A stretch of DNA of 18,616 nucleotides from Candidatus Dormiibacterota bacterium (GTDB lineage: Bacteria > Chloroflexota > Dormibacteria > UBA8260 > Bog-877), in NCBI GenBank assembly GCA_003164475.1, contig PLTL01000191.1:1-18616 (forward strand), read 5' to 3'. Numbering within the stretch: position 1 is the stretch's first letter; every line of letters starts with the position of its first letter. The notes below the pieces were generated by a model. It worked only from the letters and a program-made list of their open reading frames with translations, did not search any database and had not been told where the DNA came from. Made by a program: the position numbers and the translations under genes. Positions 6,122-13,362 of the stretch are shown in pieces.

Positions 6122-6981
6122 CGCCGCAGTCTTGAGGCGACGACGGTCATCTCTCCAAATCGAAAGGGCACGATTCGGTGCAGCGGCCGGGCGGCGAGCA
6201 AGCCCCGGCCCCTCTCGACAAGGGGTCGGAGCGGCACCGGCCCATACGAGGCCGCCTGGCCTAGCAGGTAGCCGCCGGAGACGTACTTGGTGGTCGGGAC
6301 CACCCGGGTGATATACATCCCAGCCCGAGCCAGCGCCACGCGCATGCCGTCCAGTGAGAAGAGCACCAAGTGCTCCTCTCGATATTGCGGCCACGAGTGC
6401 CGGGTGAGGCGGTGGAAGCCGGATCCAACGCGGGGGGTGGAGAGGAGCAATCGTCCGCCCGGACCTAGGATCTCGGCGGCGGCCCCGAGCGTGGCGACCG
6501 GGTCGCGGACATGCTCGATGAAGTCGAACATGGTGACGACGTCCCAGCCCGAGCCCACGGTCGCGGGGTCCAGTTCTCCGCACACAAAGCTGGCGCCGGG
6601 AACGCGGTGCCTCGCCACCTCGATGGCCCCGGCGTTGAGGTCCAGCCCGGTGACCTCCATGCCAAGCGAGATCGCCGCCTCTGCAAGCTCGCCCTGCGCG
6701 CAGCCCGCATCGAGCAGCCGTGATCCGGCGGTCGGATTCAGTATCCGCAAGGCTCGCAGGAAGGTGCGAGCCTTCATGGCCCGAACCACGCTCGCGTCCT
6801 CCCAATGCCACGGCTCGTAGTAGTCCGGTCCGTAGATGGCTGCCAGGCGAGCGTCGTCCGGCTGGGGTGAGAGGAACTCCGACCGGCATTCCGGGCAGTC
6901 GATCAGGCTGGAGTACCCGTGGATCGGACGCCCGGCGATCCCGGCCACCTCGACCCCGCAAGCAGGACAGGACTGTGCCAT
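6118..6981 (-). CDS. Zinc-ribbon class I SAM-dependent methyltransferase
   Basis: A 287-residue methyltransferase. An N-terminal zinc ribbon uses C5-x2-C8 and C29-x2-C32, followed by an IYGPDYYEPW linker. The SAM-binding motif LLDAGCAQG is at 89-97, an acidic residue follows in VTGLDL, and FDFIEHVRDP and LGPGGRLLLSTP complete the core. A C-terminal extension of about 90 residues probably shapes the acceptor site. This architecture is frequent in polysaccharide and lipid-linked sugar loci, where the acceptor may be a sugar or an isoprenoid. The start ATG 6981 has GGAGG 11 bases upstream; GTG 7047 would add 22 residues without domain content. It is the first gene of a two-gene unit with the membrane protein (ATGA overlap). 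It shares its architecture with the methyltransferase at 8663. Substrate unknown. Confidence 0.85.
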   Translation of the reverse strand: MAQSCPACGVEVAGIAGRPIHGYSSLIDCPECRSEFLSPQPDDARLAAIYGPDYYEPWHWEDASVVRAMKARTFLRALRILNPTAGSRLLDAGCAQGELAEAAISLGMEVTGLDLNAGAIEVARHRVPGASFVCGELDPATVGSGWDVVTMFDFIEHVRDPVATLGAAAEILGPGGRLLLSTPRVGSGFHRLTRHSWPQYREEHLVLFSLDGMRVALARAGMYITRVVPTTKYVSGGYLLGQAASYGPVPLRPLVERGRGLLAARPLHRIVPFRFGEMTVVASRLRR

Positions 6982-6992
6982 CTGCGGAAACA

Positions 6993-6997
6993 CCTCC
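6993..6997 (-). promoter_or_regulatory. Ribosome binding site favouring the ATG at 6981
   Basis: The minus strand reads GGAGG at 6997-6993, eleven bases before the ATG at 6981. Spacing is a little long, but the alternative GTG at 7047 has no comparable site. Confidence 0.45.
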
Positions 6998-7047
6998 GAC
7001 GCTCTCGAGGCAGAGGGGCGGCCGCCCGGGACCTGCTCCAATGTCAC

Positions 7048-7201
7048 CCGTAGCCTACCAAGGGCCTCGAAGTCCTGGCCGGCCTGAGGGCCGGGCGGCT
7101 CCTTCTGGGCCGCACGAGCCAGCCCGGGTCCCTTACCATCCCGAAGGGGCTACCTCCGAACGGTAGCGCCCCCCAAGTTGGGCTTGACCACCCAGCGTCC
7201 G
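7048..7201. promoter_or_regulatory. Divergent intergenic region with two hairpins
   Basis: This gap separates the methyltransferase (-) from the methyltransferase-GT2 fusion (+). It holds a perfect 6-bp stem CCGGCC/GGCCGG with a 4-base loop (7079-7094), and a hairpin with core GCTAC (7149-7153) and GTAGC (7163-7167), extendable by GGGG/CCCC past a one-base bulge. A TACCAT at about 7137 could be a -10 box for the + gene and TAGGCT on the minus strand for the other, but neither has a recognisable -35. Both promoters must lie here; the exact sites are not resolved. Confidence 0.25.
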
Positions 7202-8635
7202 ATGAGGCCCACCCCGTTGGCAAGCGCAATCGAGTTGCCCGTTCTCGAGCCGGGAGGCGAGGAAAGGTCCGAGGCCGGACCAGCCCGACCCAGCGAGGCC
7301 GGGACAGGTCGCGAGGCGGCCCTGGCCGGGAGGCGGCTGCGCCAGCCGTCGGCCGACCCGAAAGTCCGTGCCGCCCTCGTCGAAGCGCTGGGGGAACGCT
7401 CCGCGCATGGCAGCGCGGACCCCTCTGAGGGCGGGGTGCTCTGGGTGTCGGCTGAGTCGGCGGTGCCTCTCGGGCCGCTTCCGGCGCACGCCGAGCTCGT
7501 CGATCTGGCCTCCATCGACCTCGCCTCCATCGACCTCGCCTCCATCGACTCCGGCCTGCAACGACCCGCTGGCGGGCCGGGAGGGTCAGCGGGCTGCGTC
7601 CTCGAAGGCGTGCTCGAGCAGGCGGCAGACCCCGGCGCCCTCCTCGGGTGGGCGTATCACCGCCTCCAACCGGGCGGGCGTCTCGCCGTGAGCGTCACCC
7701 GGCACCGGGCGCCCGTCTCGCGGAGGGGCCGCGGTTCGCCTACCGTCGTCGCTCAGGCGGGCCATTACTCCCCCGGTGAGGGACTGCGGGCGCATCTGTT
7801 CCGCGAAGGCTTCGAGGAGCCGCGACTACGACGCGTCGGGACTGCCATCGTCGTCAGCGCGCGGCGCAGCGCCCTGCTTCCGCCGCCGCAGCGCAGCCAC
7901 CGTCTTTCGGTGGTGATGCCCGTCTACAACGAGGCGGCAACCCTTGACACGACCATCGCCCTCGTGCTCGCCAAGCAGATTCCCGGCGTGGATATCGATG
8001 TCGTCATCGTGGAGAGCAACTCCACGGACGGCTCCCGGGCGAAGGTGGGTCAGTACGCGGAGCACCCCCGGGTGAGAGTGATTCTGGAGGATCGGCCACA
8101 GGGCAAGGGCCACGCCGTCCGGGCGGGTCTGAAGGCGGCCCGCGGCGACTTCATCCTCATCCAGGACGCGGACATGGAGTACGACGTCGACGATTACGAT
8201 GCCCTCCTAGAGCCGCTGCGCTCCTGCGAGGTCGGCTTCGTGCTGGGCATGCGGACGAACGTCGACGGCTCCTGGGGCTTGCGAGATTTCCGCCACCACC
8301 GCTGGACCAGCCACGTCATGAACGTCGGGCACGTCGGGTTTCTCACGCTCTTCAACGCCGTCTACCGGCAGAGACTCAGGGACCCGTTCACCATGTACAA
8401 AGTGATGCGCCGGGACTGCCTGTACGGCCTCACTTTCGAATGCGACCGGTTCGACTTCGATTGGGAGCTGACTGCGAAGCTGGTGCGAGCCGGCTACCAG
8501 CCGCTCGAGATCCCCGTGACCTATCGCTCACGCTCATTTCACGAGGGCAAGAAGATCGCCTTCGTCAGGGACCCACTGACCTGGATCAGGGCCTGCTTCA
8601 AGTACCGATTCGTGCGCCTCTACCCCGACGACTGA
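7202..8635 (+). CDS. Degenerate methyltransferase-like domain fused to family 2 glycosyltransferase
   Basis: From ATG 7202 the protein has 477 residues, about twice a simple GT2. Residues about 235-477 are a complete GT2: LSVVMPVYNEAATL, VIVESNSTDGS, RPQGKGHAVRAGL, the DXD motif QDADMEYD (D322, D324), and a C-terminal block with FDFDWELTAKLVRAGY and SRSFHEGKKI typical of polyprenyl-phosphate glycosyltransferase relatives. Residues about 75-222 resemble the second half of a class I methyltransferase (VLEGVLEQAADPGALL, then LQPGGRLAVSVTR, then a terminal REGFEEPRL...AIVVSARR strand pair), but no glycine-rich SAM site is visible, so this part is probably non-catalytic. The first 50 residues look disordered. 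A 15-bp triplication gives DLASIDLASIDLASID at 101-116. The start is uncertain: TTG 7178 adds eight residues and neither start has a clear ribosome site. It converges on the methyltransferase at 8663. Confidence 0.82.
   Translation: MRPTPLASAIELPVLEPGGEERSEAGPARPSEAGTGREAALAGRRLRQPSADPKVRAALVEALGERSAHGSADPSEGGVLWVSAESAVPLGPLPAHAELVDLASIDLASIDLASIDSGLQRPAGGPGGSAGCVLEGVLEQAADPGALLGWAYHRLQPGGRLAVSVTRHRAPVSRRGRGSPTVVAQAGHYSPGEGLRAHLFREGFEEPRLRRVGTAIVVSARRSALLPPPQRSHRLSVVMPVYNEAATLDTTIALVLAKQIPGVDIDVVIVESNSTDGSRAKVGQYAEHPRVRVILEDRPQGKGHAVRAGLKAARGDFILIQDADMEYDVDDYDALLEPLRSCEVGFVLGMRTNVDGSWGLRDFRHHRWTSHVMNVGHVGFLTLFNAVYRQRLRDPFTMYKVMRRDCLYGLTFECDRFDFDWELTAKLVRAGYQPLEIPVTYRSRSFHEGKKIAFVRDPLTWIRACFKYRFVRLYPDD
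7502..7546 (+). repeat. 15-bp in-frame tandem repeat, three copies
   Basis: Three head-to-tail copies of GACCTCGCCTCCATC; the first differs at two positions (GATCTGGCCTCCATC) and the other two are identical. Each encodes DLASI, so expansion or contraction keeps the frame. It lies where a normal methyltransferase has its FDLV...LEH region, in the degenerate domain of the fusion protein. Confidence 0.9.
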
Positions 8636-8662
8636 GATCCCTCGGGCCCGCCCGGTCCGCCC

Positions 8663-9562
8663 TCATCGCGCCCATCCGATGGGCTGGGCGCTGAGTCTCA
8701 GGCGCCGATCGATCAGGCGCGCCGCGACCGGCCAGGGAACGAGTGCCTCGATCGCGGTCCGGCGGTGTCGCTGGAGGCTCTTGAGGGTCTTGAAGCGGAT
8801 GATGTCGGCCCAACCGGGGCCGAAGCCGGGAAAGGCCGGCAGGAACCCCGCGCTGCGCAGCGCGCCGGCAAGGGTCTCGGGTTCGAAGAACGATATGTGC
8901 ACGTCCGGGGTGACATAGCGCCAGGTGGTGAGGCGGTCGCGGAACGGCGCGGCATTGCCCGTGGTGAGGAAGAGCAGTCCGCCCGGGCGCAGGACCGAGC
9001 GGATCCGCTTCAGTTCCGCCAGGGGGTCGACGGCGTGCTCGAGGACCTCGATGGCCGTCACCACGTCGAAGTGCCCGGCACTCTGGTCGAGCTGCCTTTG
9101 GGACACGACGGGGATCGATCGCCGCTCGAGCCAGGTGGACGCCCAACCCGGCTCGAAGCCGACGGCGCCAGGTACGCCGGCCTCCAACAGGAACTGGACA
9201 AGGCCGCCCGCGCCGCACCCAAAATCGAGCCACGACGTGCCGGCGCTGACGGGGACCAGGCCGGCCACGCGAGCGAGGATGCCCCGCCACTCGTACAGCC
9301 GGATCGTGGTATCAGGGTGCTCCGTCTCCGTCACGTAGTCGACCAGCGAATCGGCACCACGCCCGCGGTAGTACGCCTCGTCATAGATGGCCTCCATGTC
9401 GAGCCAGGGGTTGGCCACGAAGGCAAACCGGCACGATGGGCAGCGGCGCAGCCGATAGCGACGATGGCTGTAGCGGCTGGTGACCTCTCCCGCGAGGACG
9501 CTCTCGCCGCCGCAGAGCCGGCAGACGGGTTCGAGGGGGGCGTCCGACTCGATGGCTGTCAT
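8663..9562 (-). CDS. Zinc-ribbon class I SAM-dependent methyltransferase
   Basis: A 299-residue enzyme and the last gene of the nine-gene run. The zinc ribbon uses C14-x2-C17 and C41-x2-C44, followed by AIYDEAYYRGRG. The SAM core has WLDFGCGAGG, FDVVTAIEVLEHAVDP and LRPGGLLFLTTG. A C-terminal cap contains HISFFEPETLAGALRSAGF, as in sugar and lipid-glycan methyltransferases. All SAM motifs are intact. The start ATG 9562 overlaps the SDR stop as TGATG; GTG 9565 is one codon upstream. Its position at the end of a heptose operon suggests methylation of the activated sugar or of the glycan carrying it, on O or C; sequence does not say which. The final residues are basic. Confidence 0.86.
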   Translation of the reverse strand: MTAIESDAPLEPVCRLCGGESVLAGEVTSRYSHRRYRLRRCPSCRFAFVANPWLDMEAIYDEAYYRGRGADSLVDYVTETEHPDTTIRLYEWRGILARVAGLVPVSAGTSWLDFGCGAGGLVQFLLEAGVPGAVGFEPGWASTWLERRSIPVVSQRQLDQSAGHFDVVTAIEVLEHAVDPLAELKRIRSVLRPGGLLFLTTGNAAPFRDRLTTWRYVTPDVHISFFEPETLAGALRSAGFLPAFPGFGPGWADIIRFKTLKSLQRHRRTAIEALVPWPVAARLIDRRLRLSAQPIGWAR

Positions 9563-10425
9563 CACGCGACCGAATGCGCGGCGCTGAAGAACTGGTCGTC
9601 GATGCGACGAAGCCTTCCCAGGCTGGGGTCGCTGCGCAGACGTTCACGAAACGCGGGCTGCGCCCATGGGTCCCACCTCGCGCTGATGAGCCGCCCAGTG
9701 ATCCCCTCGGCCTCCGCCGAGAGAAGGAATGCTGTGAGCTCGGCCGCCGGCTCCGGGGAGTCGCCCCCCTCGCTCACGGCCTGCAGGGTGCGCTCGTAGT
9801 AGTCAACCCCGACCAGGTCCGGCCCCGCATCCAGGCTCGCCCGGTGCATCGTCGTCGCCACAAAGCCGGGGGCCACGCAGTTGACGCGCACGCCCTCGGG
9901 TGCCAGCTCCACCGCCATGTTCTCGACCAAACGAACCAGCCCGGCCTTCGATGTTGCGTACGCGTCGAAGCGCGGCAGCGGCGACGTCGCACCCCCGCCA
10001 GACAGGGCCACAACCGCCCCGCGACCCGCCCGAAGAGGGTCGAGGAGGCTCACGATGGAGAGCAGCGTCCCCACCAGGTTGACCTCGATGGTGCGGCGAA
10101 AGTCGCCAACCTGCCACGACCCCGGTGGTCCGATCGGGCCCAGGACGCCGGCCGCGGTGACGAGTCCGTGAACCGGCCCCTCGGCCGTCAGCTGACCTGC
10201 AGCAGCAGCCCACGCCGCCTCGTCAGTGACGTCCAGGGCGATGATGCGGTGGGGCCCCCGGGGAAGGCTGGTCCGAACGTTCTCGAGAGCGGTCGGGTCG
10301 CGTGCGACCAGCACCAGGTGAGCACCGAGGTTGCCGAGCTGCCGGGCGATCGCCGCCCCGATGCCCCGGCTGGCACCGGTGACCACGATGCGACGGCCGG
10401 CCAGCGCAGAGGCAGGGCTCGTCAC
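9562..10425 (-). CDS. Short-chain dehydrogenase/reductase (classical SDR)
   Basis: A 287-residue NAD(P)-dependent oxidoreductase. It has the cofactor motif TGASRGIG, LDVTDEAAW for the adenine pocket, a glycine-rich AAGVLG where NNAG is usual, a serine in VVALSGGG, the catalytic YATSK, and NCVAPGFVATTM. A C-terminal extension of about 50 residues after TGRLISARWDPW goes beyond ordinary FabG-like proteins and may bind a bulky sugar substrate. GTG at 10425 has an excellent site, GGAGGAGG at 10440-10433, seven bases upstream, and overlaps the oxidoreductase stop as GTGA. The longer frame to 10452 is therefore not needed. Oxidation or reduction of the heptose ring or a keto intermediate is inferred from context; the substrate is not known. 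Confidence 0.87.
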   Translation of the reverse strand: MTSPASALAGRRIVVTGASRGIGAAIARQLGNLGAHLVLVARDPTALENVRTSLPRGPHRIIALDVTDEAAWAAAAGQLTAEGPVHGLVTAAGVLGPIGPPGSWQVGDFRRTIEVNLVGTLLSIVSLLDPLRAGRGAVVALSGGGATSPLPRFDAYATSKAGLVRLVENMAVELAPEGVRVNCVAPGFVATTMHRASLDAGPDLVGVDYYERTLQAVSEGGDSPEPAAELTAFLLSAEAEGITGRLISARWDPWAQPAFRERLRSDPSLGRLRRIDDQFFSAAHSVA

Positions 10426-11417
10426 CGGGTCGCCTCCTCCACGCACCGCCACGCGTAGGCGGCGGATTCCAAGTCACCGAGCAGCTCGGGCCTCTCAGGA
10501 GACCTCACCGCCTCGGCGAAATGCTGCCATTCCCGCTCCCACGACACGTCGACGTCCGGGTAATCGACGTGTTCGATATCGGGGGGCCCGAGCTCGGGCC
10601 TCATGCGGTAGATGCTCAGCCGCTGCGCACCATAGGAGCGGGTAAGACCGTCCACGGCCAGCTTGGCGCGCTCGCAATAGATCTCCAGAGAGAACATGTT
10701 CTTCCACTCCGTCCAGCTCACGTGGAAGAGTGCCCACGGGGAACGATTGCCAACCCCCCCGGGCTCTCCGAGCAGGAGCACCGCGTTGTCGTCCACCGGC
10801 GCCTCCCAGAATTGGGTGCGGAGCAGGGAGGCGTGGAGTGGAAGCGGCCCCAACAGCCAGTGAGAGAGGTCGAGCATGTGCATGCCCTGATCGACGATCT
10901 CCCCCCCGCCCGAACGCGCCGGGTCTGCCCGCCATTCCCGCTCATAGCCGAGACGGCCGCCGTGTCCGTATCTGCCGCGGGCGAACATGACCGCACCATG
11001 CTTTCCTGAGCGAGCCTCGGTGACCGCCCGCGCGATGCCCGGGAAGAACCTGTGATTGAAGCCCACCTTCACCCGGCGCCGCGCCTGCTCCGCCGCCTCC
11101 TGAATCGCCTCGACCTCGCGCAGCCCTATTCCGGCCGGCTTCTCGACCAGTACGTGAGCGCCGCCAGCCAGCGCCGCGCACGCCAGGGGAGACAGCGCGC
11201 TGTGGACAGTGGCGACGACGACCACATCCGGGTGCAGGTCGACCAGCTCGTCGAACGAGGAGCACGCCAGCGCCCCATGGGCGGTGGCGAGCCTCTCGGC
11301 CGCCCCAGCGTCGATGTCGTAGCAACCCACCACACGGTCGTGTCCTAGCGACACGGCTCGTCTCGTGCCGATCAGGCCGCAGCCGGCGATGCCCACGCGC
11401 AGCGGCCGAGTGCTCAT
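10422..11417 (-). CDS. Gfo/Idh/MocA family oxidoreductase
   Basis: A 331-residue NAD(P)-dependent sugar dehydrogenase. The Rossmann motif GIAGCGLIG is at 9-17, acidic D34-I-D36 suggests NAD preference, the EKP signature is at 92-94 (VEKPAG), and the substrate-site GGEIVDQGMHMLDL lies near 168-181, with the D-x3-H pair characteristic of the family. Family members oxidise or reduce hydroxyls of sugars, inositols and nucleotide sugars, including 3-keto sugar intermediates. ATG at 11417 overlaps the kinase stop as ATGA, and its own stop overlaps the SDR start as GTGA. With the SDR it could form an oxidation-reduction (epimerising) pair on the activated sugar; this is inference. Confidence 0.88.
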   Translation of the reverse strand: MSTRPLRVGIAGCGLIGTRRAVSLGHDRVVGCYDIDAGAAERLATAHGALACSSFDELVDLHPDVVVVATVHSALSPLACAALAGGAHVLVEKPAGIGLREVEAIQEAAEQARRRVKVGFNHRFFPGIARAVTEARSGKHGAVMFARGRYGHGGRLGYEREWRADPARSGGGEIVDQGMHMLDLSHWLLGPLPLHASLLRTQFWEAPVDDNAVLLLGEPGGVGNRSPWALFHVSWTEWKNMFSLEIYCERAKLAVDGLTRSYGAQRLSIYRMRPELGPPDIEHVDYPDVDVSWEREWQHFAEAVRSPERPELLGDLESAAYAWRCVEEATR

Positions 11418-12400
11418 GTGAACTCACTCGCGGTCGCGCCGGAGAACTCGAAGGCGAAGGGGAGCTCAGTGGCCCCCTCGGCTCCCATTGCAAGCCGGGT
11501 GCTCTCGGGACGCGGGGCATACACCAGGAGGAAGCCGCCTCCACCGGCGCCGATCAGCTTGCCACCCAGAACTCCGCTCTCGCGCGCCACCGCGTAGAGA
11601 CGGTCGATCCGCTCACTCGTGATCCCCGACGAACGGCGGCGCTTGTGCTGCCAATGAGCATCCAGCAGGGCCGCGTAGCCCTCGAGGTCTCCCTTGACCA
11701 GTAGATCCCGGCTCTCGTAGCCCATCGCCTTGGTCCGATGGAGATTGTCGATCATCACCTGGTCGTGCTCTCGGGAGCGTCGATCCTGCTCCGCGAGGAT
11801 CGCCGACGCCGAACGAGTCTCGCCTGTGTAGAAGAGGAGCAACTGGTCGCGCATGCACCGCAGGGTGTTGGCCGGCAACTCGAGCGGCTCCACGTCCACC
11901 ATGCCGTCCGGATGGAACGTGTAGGCGCAGACGCCCCCGTACGCAGCGACGTACGGGTCCTGCTTGCCGACGGTTTCGCCCAGGACATTGATTTCGATAT
12001 CCGATGCCGCCTCCGCGAGGGCACCTGGGGCGATCGATGTAGAGCGGGCGTGCGCCAGAGCCTTGATGAGGCAGACGGTGAATGCTCCCGAGGAGCCCAT
12101 TCCGGTCCCCGCGGGAACGTCGGCGATGGACGCGATCTCCAGCGGGTTGCCGTGCCAGTGCCGGGCGAGGGTCTCACGCAGGATGGGATGGCGGATCTCC
12201 CGCACATCGTCCACCTCCTCCAACTGCGAGTACTTCAGGCGGTACCGCTGCTGAAAGACGGTGTGCACCAGCATGTACACGTACTTGTCGATGGCGCCGG
12301 CGATGAGGAATCCCCCGTGCTCGCGGTAGTAGGAGGGCAGATCCGTGCCCCCTCCCCCTAGCGGGATCCGCAATGGCGCGCGGGCGAAGACCACGCTCAC
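11414..12400 (-). CDS. hddA: GHMP kinase, HddA-like D-glycero-alpha-D-manno-heptose 7-phosphate kinase
   Basis: Predicted to phosphorylate heptose 7-phosphate at C1, giving the 1,7-bisphosphate for GDP-heptose synthesis. The 328-residue protein carries the three GHMP motifs: RIPLGGGGTDLPSYY (11-25), the ATP-binding PAGTGMGSSGAF (96-107), and GGKLIGAGGGGFLLVY near the C-terminus. GGGGTDLP at the N-terminus is the hallmark of the HddA/fucokinase branch rather than galactokinase or homoserine kinase. The start is GTG at 12400 (GTGA overlap with the epimerase stop), with GGAGAGGA about 10 bases upstream. Together with the GmhA-like and HddC-like genes nearby this supports heptose, although a related sugar-1-kinase (for example fucose or other C7 sugars) cannot be excluded from sequence alone. 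Confidence 0.83.
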   Translation of the reverse strand: MSVVFARAPLRIPLGGGGTDLPSYYREHGGFLIAGAIDKYVYMLVHTVFQQRYRLKYSQLEEVDDVREIRHPILRETLARHWHGNPLEIASIADVPAGTGMGSSGAFTVCLIKALAHARSTSIAPGALAEAASDIEINVLGETVGKQDPYVAAYGGVCAYTFHPDGMVDVEPLELPANTLRCMRDQLLLFYTGETRSASAILAEQDRRSREHDQVMIDNLHRTKAMGYESRDLLVKGDLEGYAALLDAHWQHKRRRSSGITSERIDRLYAVARESGVLGGKLIGAGGGGFLLVYAPRPESTRLAMGAEGATELPFAFEFSGATASEFT

Positions 12401-13362
12401 GCGGGTCCCGTCCTCTCCACGCCGTCAAGCCAGTCGAGGGTGCGGACGATAGCCTCTCGGATGGTCAGCTGAGGCCGCCACCCGAGAGACCGTATCCTGG
12501 TCGTGTCCAACTGGATCAGAGGGCTGTCTCCAACCCAGCCCCGCGATCCGCCGGTGTGTTCGATCGCGGGAGTCACGCCGAGATGCCCGGTGATGATCCC
12601 AATGGACTCGTCGACAGTGATGACCTCCTCGGTCCCGAGGTTGTACACGTGAGTGCCTGGCGCGTCGCCGTCGTGCTCAGCGGCGCGCAGCATGGCGGAC
12701 ACGCAATCCTGGACGTAGAGATACGACTTGGTCTGCCTGCCGTCTCCGAGAACGGTCAGATGGGTGGGATCCCTGCGCAGGGCATGGTAGAAGTCGTGGA
12801 CGTGGCCATGCGTGTACCGCTCTCCGAGTATCGACACGAAGCGGCAAATGAGGCCCGAGAAACCGAAGCCGGCGCAGTAGGCTTCGAGAAGCCCCTCGGC
12901 AGCGAGCTTGGAGGCGGCGTACAGGGAGGTCTGGATGGGGAATGGCGCGTCCTCAGGAGTTGGGAATTGCCGGGGTTCGCCGTACACGGAGCCCGTGGAG
13001 GCGAGCAGCACCCTCCTCACGCCCGCCTCGCGGGCGGCGTCCAGGACCCGCGACGTAGCGACCGTGTTCAGCTCCAAGTCCAGGGTGGGATGGTCCACGC
13101 CTCCGCGGACGTCGGCGTTGGCCTGGAGGTGGAAGAGCCAGTCACAGTCCTCCAGAGCGGGACCGATGACGTCGGTGTCCCGGACGTCCCCCGTGACCAG
13201 GCGGAATCCTGGTCTGCCCACCAGACCGGCGAGAAAGTCCCGGCGGCCCGTTCGGAAGTTGTCGACGACAACCACCTCTGCCCCGGCTGCGTGCAGCCTG
13301 TCGGCAAGGTTGCTCCCGATGAACCCGGCTCCGCCGGTGATGCAGGCTCGTCGGACGGTCAT
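12397..13362 (-). CDS. NAD-dependent epimerase/dehydratase (GalE-like extended SDR)
   Basis: A 321-residue extended SDR. GGAGFIGS (10-17) binds NAD, D34-N35 with FRTGRR fits the GalE/uronate-epimerase pattern, TGSVYG with T123, and the catalytic Y148 and K152 (YAASK) are present. YLYVQDCVSAML and the C-terminal LGWRPQLTIREAI are standard. It overlaps hddC by ATGA and hddA by GTGA, so it is translated with the heptose enzymes and probably acts on the nucleotide-heptose or on another sugar of the same glycan. GDP-heptose 4,6-dehydratases and epimerases are known in Campylobacter capsule pathways and are one possible parallel. Which carbon is changed cannot be read from the sequence. Confidence 0.87.
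   Translation of the reverse strand: MTVRRACITGGAGFIGSNLADRLHAAGAEVVVVDNFRTGRRDFLAGLVGRPGFRLVTGDVRDTDVIGPALEDCDWLFHLQANADVRGGVDHPTLDLELNTVATSRVLDAAREAGVRRVLLASTGSVYGEPRQFPTPEDAPFPIQTSLYAASKLAAEGLLEAYCAGFGFSGLICRFVSILGERYTHGHVHDFYHALRRDPTHLTVLGDGRQTKSYLYVQDCVSAMLRAAEHDGDAPGTHVYNLGTEEVITVDESIGIITGHLGVTPAIEHTGGSRGWVGDSPLIQLDTTRIRSLGWRPQLTIREAIVRTLDWLDGVERTGPA

Noticed and set aside
6122..6961. Long in-frame N-terminal extension of the COG4705-like protein (540-residue open frame)
   Set aside because: The extension overlaps the well-supported methyltransferase in another frame and is rich in Arg, Gly and Pro without domain character. The ATGA overlap and the conserved KVPEIT opening fix the start at 6121.
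7502..7546. Tandem repeat as a CRISPR or regulatory iteron array
   Set aside because: The copies are directly adjacent, without spacers, in frame and inside a coding region; protein-level slippage explains them.
8643..8654. CGGG/CCCG hairpin between the fusion gene and the convergent methyltransferase
   Set aside because: The stem is only 4 bp and such matches are expected often at this GC content; not enough to call a terminator.
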